Shown here in pieces: positions 35,861 to 48,340 of a stretch of DNA of 64,000 nucleotides (position 1 is its first letter; each line of letters begins with the position of its first letter). A program made the position numbers and the translations under genes. The stretch comes from Atrichornis clamosus (Eukaryota > Chordata > Aves > Passeriformes > Menuridae), in the NCBI GenBank assembly GCA_013400975.1, contig WBMZ01010838.1:247034-311033 (forward strand). Direction: 5' to 3'. The notes beneath the pieces are model-generated. The model did no database searches. It was not told the origin of the DNA and worked only from the letters and a program-made list of their open reading frames with translations.

Positions 35861-38800
35861 TGAAGAAATTATGAGGAATCCAAAAGAAATGTGAGGAGCA
35901 GACTTATTACCACAGGGAAAATGGTATTTAATGTAGACCCATTCCATTTCACTACGGAAAATGTGCAGTCTTTCTGCCCTTTTTTGATCCTAGAGGCTTC
36001 AGCTGACATGTTCAGAGGTTCAGCTGGTAAACAGCCCCCAGGTGAACAAAGACTGACCAAAGCTGAAGCTCTCTGCAAGCACATATTCTTCTATTATTAG
36101 GCACATTTACTCCCTCCAGTTTCTTCCTGATCTCAGACAAAAGTATAAGGATTGGATAGTGATGTATTCAGAAAGACAGGAACTACTAGGTACCTGGACA
36201 ACAGCGTGCTTGATGCTTGAGTTTCAGCTCTGCTTCCTCTGCAGGAGCAGCTCTGTGTGGGGTCAGCAGCTGAGTTGAAGACTTGTAAGCAAAGATATGA
36301 CTGAAAGAAACACACCCTGCTCATTTTATAGCACTTAGCACGGTGCGGGAATGCTTCATAAGTAAGTTTGTAGATGTCACTCTATAATCACTTTCTCATT
36401 AAGTGGGGGGAGGGAAGGGAAATGACAATTATGTTTTCTGTCCCCAGACTATAACTCTCACTGGAAGAAAACGCACACAACTGCTATAAACTCCGTGGTG
36501 ATGCCTCTACTAAGGTTCTTTTTTAGAAAGCTGGGAAAAATGTGGTCCCCATGTTCCATTCCTCAGATCCCACTCCAGGGGTTGTAGCTGCTGCTCGCTT
36601 CCTGAGGTGCACAGCCAGTGGCAACTCCATGTTCTCCTCTTTTAACCCAGCAATGCCAAATTAGCGGGCAAGAAAAATGAAGGCACTGTGATGATCAAAG
36701 AGGGAATTTTGCAAAGAGGCTTATGTGGTTGGTTGCTAACTGAAACACAATGTGAGTGGTTCTTTTAATATGGGAGGTCAGTTCTCCTGTCACTTATGGA
36801 AAGGCTGACGGAAATTTGCGCCGCCTTTGAGAATGGCAGTTCTGGAATATCCTCTTGGAGGGATCTCAGGCCTGGTGCTGGCAGCGAGACACAGCAGTGG
36901 CAGAAGGGACTTCCCTGTGGCTTGTGGGAAAGCCGATGATGACCAAACCCCCGGCCAGGGGCAGGCTCTAGCCCAGCTGTGGGAGGTTGTGGCAATCGAG
37001 TGGGCCAGTGAGCTGGGAAACAGGTGGTCAGCAGCAACTGCCAAATCACCATCTTGACCTCATGGATAGCCAGCAGAGAAACAGAACAGAAACAAGTTAC
37101 TGATGGCAAATAGCTAAATAAAAAGACATAAAACTGCAAAGAGGAGCTCTGCTGGCGAGTAAACTGGCCCTTATACCACCAATTCTGACTAAGAAAAAGA
37201 GACGAAATTTTTTGCCTAGTTTACTCTATGTATTCAAGGTATGAGTATGATTCATGTGCCCTAGCATTTTAAATATTTTGAAGTCTTTAGATAGTTAATG
37301 ATTAGCAACAAGGCAAATAATATTTCTAAAGATGTAAAAATATTCTCATTCAAGAAAACATAGTCAGGGAGACAGAAAAAGAAATAGACCCTAGAGACTA
37401 GATTCGAATAGAAGTTGATTCTAGAGCAAAATGGAGAGTGGTAAAATGACACATTAAAAATCAGAGTATTAGATTACTTCAAAAATCAAGAATGCAAGTA
37501 AGTAAAACAACTGTATATTTTTTTAGAATTGAAAAAGTTTAAACCCACCTGTTATAAATTCAAAATTCAGGTTAACCCGTGGGACAGCACAACAGACAAG
37601 CATGGCCACTGGAATGTGCTACAGGAAAAATGTGTCAGATAAATGAAACACAACAGCCAAAGCATCCATCTCTCCTGTGAGTCACGATAAATAATCTGCA
37701 GGTACGTGGTGGGTGGTGATAGCCAGAGAGCCCAGCAGCTTCAAAAGGCAAGGACAAAACACTACTTCAGTAACTGCTATTAACAAAAGAGCTGAGACTA
37801 ATTGTCCAGTTGGCAAATAGGAAATTGTTAGATGAACATGTTATTATGACAAGAAAAGAAAGATAGGAGCTTACGAAGGAGAAAGTGGCAACAATAGACT
37901 TATGATAATATTGCTTCACAATAATTTATTTTAAAGACAGAATTAAGCATTGAATGCTACATTTTTCTAATACAGCAATCCAGGGAGAAAAGGAGTGGAG
38001 GGTTGTAGGATTTTGTGCATCTACAGTGCCCTAGGGTAGCTACATGAAACAGCAAATGGAAGCAGTGTCCAACTGCTAAGATTCCCAGGTGCTAAGGCAG
38101 AAACACATCTGGTATTTCTATCCATATGTGTAAACTATTATCATTACAATACACAAGATAACAAGCCTTGAGAACTGCCTCGTGCTTACCAAAATGATGC
38201 TGGAGATGTGCCTGACCTGTCAGCCTTACCAGGTCATTCCTCCTTCTGAAAATCTCTGAAATAATAACATTTATTAACCTTTTTTTAAACATTTTCCTTG
38301 CTCTTGTGTGCATGTTCGTTTGGTTTAGCATTCAGTGCAAACAAAACAAGTTTGGTACCTAAATTGGAGAGCATCATTGGATCTCAATGGCACATGACAG
38401 CAAGTCTCCAGAGACACAAAGCAAGCCCCTCCAGGCACAGGAAGCTGTAGGGACTGTCCCTTGTGCTCGGGGCCTGCCCAGGGCTCCACTCCTGCCTTGC
38501 AGCTGAGCTGGGACAGGCAGAGCCCCTGTGGGAGATGTCAAACTCGAGCAAAGCCCACGTCCATCTCTATGTATTTCTGTGTCAGAGGACAGTGCAATCT
38601 CCCTTAAATCCCACAGTCGAGACTTCCTGTGCTCCCTCCAGCCTGATGTTGCAGGAGTGGGGGCTTCCATCCGCAAGGAACCACGCTGGTGTAGTTGGTG
38701 AACTACTGCATTCCCCCACAGCTCAGCTTGCAATTCTCCCTTGGCATTTTCCTCATGAGGTGACAAAATCACAACCAAGCTCAGCCCTTGCAGGTGGCCA

Positions 38801-38999
38801 TTTCTTCCTGGGGCTGAGCCACCGAAGTCAGGTCAGGATTTGAGCATTGCTGCTGGGCTGGGCTCAGAGCACTGGCCATACACTCAGACTTCATGATTTA
38901 TAGACAGTCAAAAGCACACAAACCTTCCCTGCGGCATGTGATCCCTGGTTCCGAGATGTCTCTATGTATCAAAAGTTACCAGGCCCCAAAGTTCTCTGA
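35861..38999. other. Intergenic, no gene seen
   Basis: A GC-richer patch lies at 36830-37010 and another at 38400-38700. The overlapping open frames on both strands in these patches match nothing I recognise. Confidence 0.5.
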
Positions 39000-39760
39000 T
39001 TTTCTTTTAAAAACAGGTAACTACTTATTAAAGGTAATTATTAAGCTTTACGTTTCAGCAAATGTTTAAAATACAATATGTTGTAGAAGCTCATATAAAC
39101 TGCACCTGTAAGTGACATCTTTGCAATACTCCAGTACATAGGAGGCTCAAAGCTATTTCTTGCCAGCAGCAGTGATCCACAGACTTTAGATGTTGTTAAA
39201 AAGCTTACAATATCAGCAGGGCAACTGCTGCCTCCATTAGAAACATGATACTAAGATGCTGATTAATACCAGGAGGGGGCTTTAATCAGCCAAAGCCATA
39301 TGCTATTTCACTTAAGATGAAAGTGCAAATGATAATCATTATTTCAGAAAGGATGTATTTAAAAGAAGAGCAGAACAGCAAGTGGCATCTTTTTATCATT
39401 AGAGCTTCTTCATGCAGCCCCTTTTTTTCTAAAGCTTTATAAGCTTTTATGAACATCTGGATCATTTCTTCATTATATAGTCTTCCAATATCATTATGTT
39501 TGATGTAGTGTTTTCAGTGGAGCTACGCTAAATGTCTAAATATACAATTAATTCCTATTAATTATAGTTTTCAAACTGGTGAAATTATCCATCATTAACT
39601 TAATCACTTGTATTTTATCTTAAAATTGTATTCACTCTTTTATAATCCCAACATCTAAAGCCATTTCTTCCCTGGGCTTTGTGTGATGTTTTGCATGCTG
39701 TTTGTATAAAGGTTTGCCAGCCATTTTCAACTGCTTGTAGAACTGAGGCTGTCAGCAGCA
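39000..39760. promoter_or_regulatory. Candidate conserved non-coding element
   Basis: About 760 bases are free of recognisable repeats and lack long open frames. They contain homeodomain-type sites (AATTAATT at 39546-39553, TTAATTA at 39558-39564, and ATTA words throughout). This is the look of a developmental enhancer, but it remains an inference until aligned to other species. Confidence 0.3.
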
Positions 39761-42700
39761 GACCATTTTAAAATAGAACCTAATTCAGCTCAGTTGTTTT
39801 ACCAAGAAGTGCTTCAGAGAGAAGGGGAAAAAAGAGGTGAATTTGGATCTGTAAAGGGCAAGACTTCATTAGACCTGATGAATCTTTAGTTCTGTATTCC
39901 TTACACCAAGGCGAGGGGGTGAGGGAGGCTTAACAAGAGCAGAGTAAGGGAAGAGAGTTATTCACTGGCTCCCACTCCATGTGGCAGTAATTCAGCATGA
40001 AAAGAGCCAAATTATTTGGAAGTCTACATTGACTGTACTTGAAGAATTAGGAGCATCTTTAATGTCAAGTTACAACACATCTAAAGAGAAAAACATCTCT
40101 AAAGCTTTTTTTGAACACTGGCCTCATTTTAGGTTTCTTCTGTGGCTTAAACTGGAACTTATATTATGAGACCTTAGTTGAATGCCTCCCCTAGTTTCCA
40201 AGCCTCAAGTTGGATGGATATTCCCTTTTCTTTCATATGGCATTTGCAGAATGAAAAGAAAAACAGGATTAAAAGCACCCGAACAGAGCTACTTGGCTCT
40301 CATCAGTTTGCTTTCAGGCACTGAGAGTCAGAAAGAGTGCAGCAAACCTTAACTGCTGTTAGCACTGCTGAGACACAAGGATCAGCTTTGTGAGGTATGG
40401 CCACTTTGCAATAACCCAGTTATTGTCATTGCCATATTTTTAGTTCCCAGCCCTCTTCTTTCTTGCAGAAATACCTGGAGTGGGTGGTGGTCAGACTGAA
40501 AACAAGCCACGGTTTTAACTCCAGACAAGATATTCCCAAGCTGCAGCTGCTCTGGGGCTCTCTCCATCCACAGCCACTGGACCTCCACAGAACAACAGAG
40601 CACAATAAGGAGGAGTTTCACAGGCTCCGGTACAGCACAGAATCTATGCAGCACGGCAGTCCATCCAAACTTCCCTGACAGCACTTTTTTTTATTAGATC
40701 TGAGGCCCACAGAAAGCTGTCCACCTTCTGGACTCTTACTCCAGCACAGCCCAGAACACACCTCAAGTGCCTGGTTTGTACACACTTCCAGGAATGAAGC
40801 CATTGAAAAACACAACTCTCTTAGAGGTTCATCATCCTGAGCAGGTATTTGCTAATCCCATCACTCTTCTCCACTCTTGTAGATTTTTCTCTTTTGGACC
40901 TGAAGGAGCTTAAATCACATTCATATGTATCTTTTACAAGGAAGGTAATATTATTCTGGTTTTGTACTAAGGGCTCATAGAATGGTTCCTCTGCTTGAAT
41001 TTACATAAGAACTGTTAAATACATCAAGAGCACAAAGACCTCTAATTCTCACAAATAAAGCTGTCTTCTTGTCTTTACTTTCACTGGCATTTTGTGGTAG
41101 CAAATACTTTTCACAATTTCAAATCTTTGATTCAAATGTCTCCTACAATTTCAGAGACCTCTTGTCACAGCTCTGGATGTCCCATTCTTCTAGTCATTTA
41201 GGTCATTTAGGGTATTCTTCTCTTTACTTATGATAAAATGTGATATCAAATGATCACTTGGGGCTCAAGGTTCTTTAAAGTAAGAAATTTTATTTACAGT
41301 TCCAGCTGCCTCAGAGTCACAAAATCATGTGCTCCTGTTCTGTTCTGCTTGTCTTCCAGGCTCCCATTTTGGGAGGCTAACATACCTAAAACTACAGTTT
41401 CGAGTGACTCAGATTCCAAGGAAACAGATTCTGCATTGCTCCCCCTCTCTTCCATAATATGTTGGAAAATTCTTACTTCTGTCAAAAAAAACCCCGTCTT
41501 GACTGACACCGAAAATTCTTGTTCCAGGAGAGGGACTGAGCAGGGCCTAGTTTGTTTTATTCCTTCTGCAGTGAGACAAGGTTGTTGTTGGTTTTGAAAA
41601 CTTGTGGCAGCATGTGAAACCCAGCATCAAAGTTGTGCTGGCTGGGGATGGAATCCTTTGCTCTGTTTTAATTGCTACTCAATTTCCTTTCAGCTTCTGC
41701 CCCTCCTTTGGCTTTGCTCTCATTTTTACTCCTCTCTTCTAAGTGGAAATTTTAAAATATAACACTCAGGCATCCGACCCATGGCTCACCTCCAGGTGTG
41801 CCACAATGTGCCTGCTCATCATAGGGGCTGCTTTGGCTCTGGAGGGCAAAGCTTTTACCTTTGATCACTCCAGATGTATTTTCTTCTCATAATAAACTGA
41901 AAATTGCTATCATCCCTTTTGGATCTCTGACAGCTCATTTACCCTTTATTTCTTCAGTAGGGCATACAGTGAATATAGCGGTAAAAAGCTACACGGTCTA
42001 ATGCAGTTTTAAACCAAAATTCAGAAACCATAAAAATGAATGGTCTCTCCACAACTAAATTAAATGCTCCAGGTGCTCCAAGAACAAGACAGCAACATCC
42101 AGATCCAGCAGAGCTGGAATTTAGGATTTACTTCAGAAGTTTCTAAGTTAGGCTAACAAGGAATGCCCAAAGTTGACTCTTTGTAATTCTGCATAATGTA
42201 CATTTGCAAATCCCTCCTGACTAAACACAGAGACCAGAACACTCCCAGTTGCTTCTAGGTCATGCAGAAGACATTCATATGGCCAATTTACAAACTTTTT
42301 CTGGAAAAGAGACTGTGACATTCAAGAACATAATAAATTCTGGTCTAGGCCAGTGGTGTACTTAATCAGCATTCTGTCTCCAGCAGTGCAGAAGCAACCT
42401 TTAAGCCCAGCCCCTGATTTCCCGTATCTTAACCAGTTTTCAATTAAATAACCTGTCCACTAACATTTTTCCAATGCAGTTTCTTCAATAGCCTTTTCTG
42501 CGTAACCGTCAAAAAAGTTGTTTGCAAATCAAAGTATTGCTGTGCACAGGTTTATTGACATCTCATTGAACTGGAGCAGGTCAGGGGCAGGACTTCCTTT
42601 TCCAGAAGCTCTTGCCCACTGCATCACATTTCTCTATGGACTCACTGAACCTTTTCTATACTACCGACTCTGCCCTCACTGTCCTGTTTATCCCAGGATC

Positions 42701-43177
42701 CCCCTTAAAACTCATTTTTTATTTCAGTTGTAGACCATTTGAGCAAGCTCAAAGGGGAGTCTGAAATTTCTCACGTTCTTCAGGCATAGTGCACTCCATG
42801 AACGCCACAGCTACAGTCTAAGGGGTCTCTGGTAGTTAGCACAGCCTGCAGCATCCAGCGGGCTCAGCCATTTACTGGTGCAAAGGGTGACAAAAAGCCT
42901 GCAGCTGCACCTACATGTACCATACAAACCCAAAGTTCTGTACCTTCACTGCTGCACCAAATCAGCCCCTTTTGGACACCTTTTTTCTTTTTTTTCCATT
43001 TTTTTCCACGATAAGATTCTTTAGAATGAATACACAGAGGTTTTAAAAGATTAAGGTGGTTGGCTGCTAATTACCACTTTGTTTACAGAAGGGGCTGGGG
43101 GTTGCAGCCTAAGGGATCTACATGATCCAGGGCAAATAAACAAACCAGTCAATTTAGACAACATCAGCAAGGGCTAA
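39761..43177. other. Intergenic, no gene seen
   Basis: No exon, RNA gene or repeat family was recognised. Frames such as 41250-41597 plus and 41294-41509 minus overlap each other and look like chance. Confidence 0.55.
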
Positions 43178-43415
43178 TGACCAAGAGTCTCAGTTTGTAC
43201 TAAGATGGCTTGAGCTGGAGTCCCAGCTCTGCCTCTGGCCGGCTGCAGGACCTTTGAAAGTCTTTCTGTATCCACTGCACTCTGTAATTATCTTGTCTGT
43301 TTAGATTGTGATCTCTTCATGTCAGTGATTGACATGATACATTTGTACAGTGCCAGTAAAACAGGAGTCAGAGCACAGCCCAGGTTAGGACCCTGAGGTG
43401 CTGCTTTAGTAACAG
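43178..43415 (+). repeat. Ancient MIR/CORE-SINE-like element with LINE-type tail
   Basis: The first part (GGCTTGAGCTGGAGTCCCAG, then CTCTGCC) follows the MIR-type core. The second part (CTTGTCTGTTTAGATTGTGA, then TCTCTTC, and TTTGTACAGTGCCAGTAAAAC) follows the tail block 'ttagattgtaagctctt...tttgtacagcgcc' common in sauropsid repeats. This is the most complete of the old SINE-like copies in the window. Confidence 0.6.
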
Positions 43416-46400
43416 CATCGCTCTCCTCCTCTGGCATTGCAGAAATCCATAGCTACATTATAATACCCACCTGCTTGGGCCATCTGGTACACATAAATGT
43501 CCCTCTGTCTGTTTACATGTAAATATAACTCTTTGAAGGCTCTTCTATTGTTACCAGTCATTGCTTGTCAAGTGTTGTCAGAGCTTTCTGAACGACAGGA
43601 GACGGAGGTGGATCCAAGGAGCCCAGCAAACCATCTGGAGACAACGTGCAGGGAGTGAGCCAGGAGCTGGTTCCCATTCAGTGTTCCCAGGAGTGGACTG
43701 CACTGCAGTGGTTGCAGGTTTTAGGGAACTGGGGAAGGGGACAGCGTTTGTACCCTCTGTTAACAGTCATGCTTCTGAGTGTGGAGGGAAGTTGCAGGTT
43801 CAGGAAGCACAACACAAAACAGTGTGCTGAACAGGGAAGGAGATACAAAGAAAGAAGGGTGGGAAGCAGGCAAAAGGAACAAGAGGGGGGACAGAACAAA
43901 ACCATGGCTGTTCTGTAGGAAGAGACAAAACAGATCAAAGCTTTAAGGCTAAAAAATTAAAGTTTATAAAAAAGGGATTAAAAGGATGGAAAGTTTCAAA
44001 ATGGAGAAGAGGAGGCGGCTTTCGTTGCCATATAAATTCTAGTGTCAGAAAATGTAAGAAGATCCCCACTTTTTACACTCTTGCACAGTGATATCTGCCT
44101 TCCTGTGACAACGGCCCTGAATTGCAGAGCTCGAGTATGACAGAACTCAGATTCCGTAACAGATCTGCTCTACTAAGCCAGGATTATCTTTGCATAAGAT
44201 TTGTGTGAAGTGCCTCACACAACTGAAGCTGAATAGGGCTTTTAGAACCAACTTCAGTACACAAGATACAAAAGAAATCATCATCATCATCACCACTGTA
44301 AGCTGAAGAACCCCGTCGAAGCCTACTGCTGTTCAACTCTCTGAGAGAGAAAATGTACTTTGAACTAATTAATCCACCGGTTCTTCTACCTTTTAATGAT
44401 TCAAATGCCAACATAACCCCTTACCTGTCAGTCCTATTTCAATTCCCCTTGTCTGGAGAAATTGAACTGAGAGAGAATCATAACAAAACGAGGTGATTAA
44501 TCCTCCTAGAACAAATACAGTTCCTTCTGCACAAGTGTTGAGGGGTAAAACTTTCTTACTTCCAAAGTCTTTTGAGAGTCCTAAAATTCTTTTCTTCTGC
44601 ATTGCATTTTGAAGTTGCTCCCCATGAATATCATTGTCAGACAATACTAACTCTCCACCTACTGACTCTCAGTCATTTTCACAGAGATGACATTTAAAAG
44701 GACTCAGAGCTTGAAAGCGAATCTCTCTTCTCAAAAGTTATATTTCCCAGCAAATATTTGGATATATACTAGACAAATAAAGGGGATGCAGGTGTCCCTT
44801 GTGAGAGTTCAACCAAAAAGATGAAGACTCTATAGGAATGGGACTTAATTTGACTAAAGATACTTGTGACAAAATGATGTCAGTTTCAGGCTTGAGTTCC
44901 ACATAATGGAAATTCTTTAGAAAAACAACAGTAAAAACCTGAATTAAAAATTTTCTTCTGCAAATGCAAAACTCAGGTTGACACTGTTGTCTGCTGAATC
45001 CAGAGTTTCTATGAATAGTGGATCAAATCCTTCAGCATATGAACATGACTCTCAGTGAAGAAAATATCTACAGTGCCATGAGAGGTGTGATGGTTGCATT
45101 CAGACTGTCAAATCATTCTTAACCCAGTCTGGTTATGGCTCAGTGCTTTTGTGACAGGATAGACTTGAATGTGCTCAGCAGCCCAGGTAAGGTTTACAGG
45201 CAGGGCTGAATTTCACTGTGACAGCTTCCCTGGCACCTACAGCACAGGCAGCTAAGGTGAACTTGAGGGTAAGTTCACTGCACTAGGAACGTCTTTGAAG
45301 CCCTTCAAAATATTTTTGTCATCTCTCTTCTTATGCATTTTTATTATTTTTTAGAATTATCCAATCCAATTGCACTTCAAATTAAGCCTAAATTTTGAAT
45401 GGCAGCAAGAGACCCCAGGCATTTCTTTTAGACCTCAAGGGGAAAGGTCTGAGATGTTGCACACCAGCTTATGACAGGACACATTACTTCAGCTATTACC
45501 CCTGTTGCTATGGGTCATCCATTTGGCCTAATCAGTGAGATTATCACAAAAACATTTCTTCTGCTCTGCACCTACACCTGAAAGCATGAGGTGTGATTTC
45601 AGAGCTTTGGAAGAGCTTGATGCAAGAATATAGAAGCCACCCTCTATTTTACTGTTCCTTTAGAATGGTAAGTGTTAGTTCTGCTCCTGTATCCACTGCT
45701 GCACAAGAATCTCCTTTTTTTGCTCTCATGTTCTCCTCAAACCCCAAAACGTGGTCCTGAAGCTTTGGCTCAGTGTTTCTCTATGTGTGTGTGATGGCAT
45801 TCAGGGGGAATTTTTCCAAGAGCTCTCCAAAGTGTAGTGCAGTTGCACACCATCCCCAGGAAAGCTTTCCTATTCTTGAACTTTCCAAGACATTTCTTTA
45901 ATGGACATGAAATCCACAGGTTGATGATAAAACTAATTTTAAAACTCCAAATTTAGAAAAATTATTTAACGGTTGATACTTAAAATATTGCCACTTTCAT
46001 ATACCCATGATCGGTAAGTTAGCAGATCCAACAGCCAGCTCCTAGTACTCACAATCAGATGATCTCTGCTCGCTTTTGTCCCACCTTAATTGAGAAAAAG
46101 TATATCTCAATGTTGACTTTGGACTTTCTCTGAGCCTCTGCCACACCTAATCCTCTTCAGCCAAAATAGTCTGAATCTGGCAGGAATATCTGGAAGAAAG
46201 AAAATGTCCCCTTTTATCCAGATTTTATTTTTTGTCTCTGCACATTGTTTTGTTAAAGTAGAATGAGAGGAAGAAAAATTCAAGAAATATAAGAGATGAT
46301 TCTTAGGAGTCATAGATAGCTTTCCAGAGAAAATGTAGACATTCTCTCTAATAATATTGTTATCTTCTCACAAGATGTCCCTCATGTAAGAATGAAAACA

Positions 46401-46959
46401 GATAAGGCGTCAATGTTCCCATGCATTATAACCCTCATTTTTCTTTTAGACGTTATCATCCCAAGACTACAAAGTTTCCAGGGAGTTTAGGGCAGCTGCG
46501 AATGATATGTGTTCTTAAACAGAAAAAGCAGCTCTATGTTTATGCTTGTCTCTTCCTCATATTCAAAGTGCTAGTAAATATTGTTTTCTTATGATTTTTC
46601 TCAACTAACGGAAGAAAATCCTGATAAGAATTTAAGTGCCTTGACTGAAGCTGTGGAGTTTTACCTCCTATTTCCCTGGATTCCTGTGGATATCCATTCC
46701 TTAACTATCACACATGAAACATCCAGTCTTTCCTGTGTTCTGGCAGATATTTCTGATTTTAACGGGCAAGGTTTATTTTAGTGTCACACAGGTTGACACC
46801 CGCAAAAGAAGCCTGGCTGTGCCTGGAGACTCACCTGTGAGCATCACCGATTCAGATACACCCCACCACAACAGGCACCCATTGCAGGGCTTCGTTAATC
46901 AAAACTATTTTGCTGTCTCAGCCCAGTTTCCAGTAGACAGATGGAAATATTAAGACATT
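43416..46959. other. Intergenic, no gene seen
   Basis: An (ATC)n run lies at about 44278-44293 and gives an Asp run in a minus-strand frame (44184-44414) that I do not regard as coding. No other feature was recognised. Confidence 0.55.
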
Positions 46960-46972
46960 GCTGCATTTCAGA

Positions 46973-47098
46973 CTCGACCCCTGCAGAGCTGTCTCAGCAG
47001 AGAAAAGCCTGCCTGGCACAGAGCCCGGGCTCCCCTCGCAGCCTCGTGGGTGCTCCCCGCTCCAGGGCAGCGTGCCCGGTGCACTTGCTCTGCGAGTA
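46973..47098. promoter_or_regulatory. CpG cluster, function unknown
   Basis: About eight CpGs lie in 125 bases (CCCGGGCTCCCCTCGCAGCC, CCCGCTCC, GCGTGCCCGG). The surroundings are CpG-poor. It could be a small GC-rich regulatory patch or an eroded repeat. Confidence 0.25.
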
Positions 47099-48199
47099 AA
47101 TCAAGCTAAGCACACAGAGTTCACCAAATCAACTTTTCACTGCTTTAGGAGTAATGAAAAGGAAGCATAAATCCAGTGCTAGCAGCAAGAAAGTACAGCA
47201 GCAATACCCTCTTCTGCAGCTAAGATTTGGTGGACACTGTCTTCCTGAAAACTATGAGTTTTGTGTCTAGGAAGTACTTTCCCCTTCCTCCCAACACTGC
47301 TCAGCCTCCCCAAGTGACTATCACTCCATTAGAGTTTGTAGATCCTAGGTACAAACTGAGTTAAATAATTGACACTTTCCTTTGTTTGATTCAGCACACA
47401 GCTTTTGCCAGTGTTGAGACACTAGAGACCACAAAGCAACCACTATAAATTTCCAAAACGTACTATGCTGGCTTACAGTTTTCCCTCTGATGCTTTTCCC
47501 AGTATTAACTCTGTGTCTTCTCAAAATTACACAGTGTAAAATTAAGCACAGTTGGTGGCACATTTATTATTGTTAAGTGAAGCCACTGAAAGAGCATTCA
47601 TTGCTTATAGAACAACAAGGATTTTTACAGAATTCCTGTCTTGGTTCCACACTTTAAAAAAAAATCCACTTTTTCTTAATCTCTTAAAGTTGGGCTAAGC
47701 AGAGTTTTGAGGTTTGCAGAGCTGTTCTCCAGCTGAGTGTTTCCTTTTAGATATGCACACCTCCTTGTTGGACATTCATTATCAAACCTTGTGTTTGCCT
47801 TTTATCTACAAGTCCTCTTCAGTGTTCAGCATAAACTACATGGACACCTTGCAGATTGACATTTCTTCATTCATGCTTTACCTTAAACAGCATGCGAAGA
47901 CATCAAAGAAGAGGAGCCGACTTTGATGTTACAAAATGAAAAACGCCTCATGATTTGCCAAGACCAGGGGAACTTGTAGTTTGCTCTTTTTTTTCCCCTT
48001 AAAGAAATACTACTACTTTCCCCACGAATATGTGAAAATCTTTGCCATTTTCACCAAACCTGTGTAAACATTTTGTTCCCAGTAAAAAAAACAAGCCGCC
48101 TCTCATTGCAGTCTGTTAAATATCGGCCCCAGGGCCTAAACTACAGTGGCTTGAAGGAACACACACACTTCATTTGAAGAGTTTCTTTCTTTCTTACCT
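47099..48199. other. Intergenic, no gene seen
   Basis: No exon, RNA gene or repeat family was recognised. Confidence 0.55.
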
Positions 48200-48340
48200 G
48201 TGACTTTGCACACTAGGGGTGTCACGACCCCCAGCATCACCTCCCTAATAATGATAATGGTAATGCATGCGTTGTGTTTTTCATTCACAGGTCACTGAGA
48301 GGGATTTAGAAAAACATGGTCATTGCTATGCTGTAGATAA
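48200..48340. promoter_or_regulatory. Weak candidate conserved non-coding block
   Basis: The block has unusual word content, including AATAATGATAATGGTAATGC followed by ATGCG, and carries no repeat. The case is weaker than for 39000-39760. Confidence 0.15.

Noticed and set aside
44184..44414. Minus-strand frame with an Asp run
   Set aside because: The Asp run is an (ATC)n microsatellite on the + strand and the rest is unrecognised.
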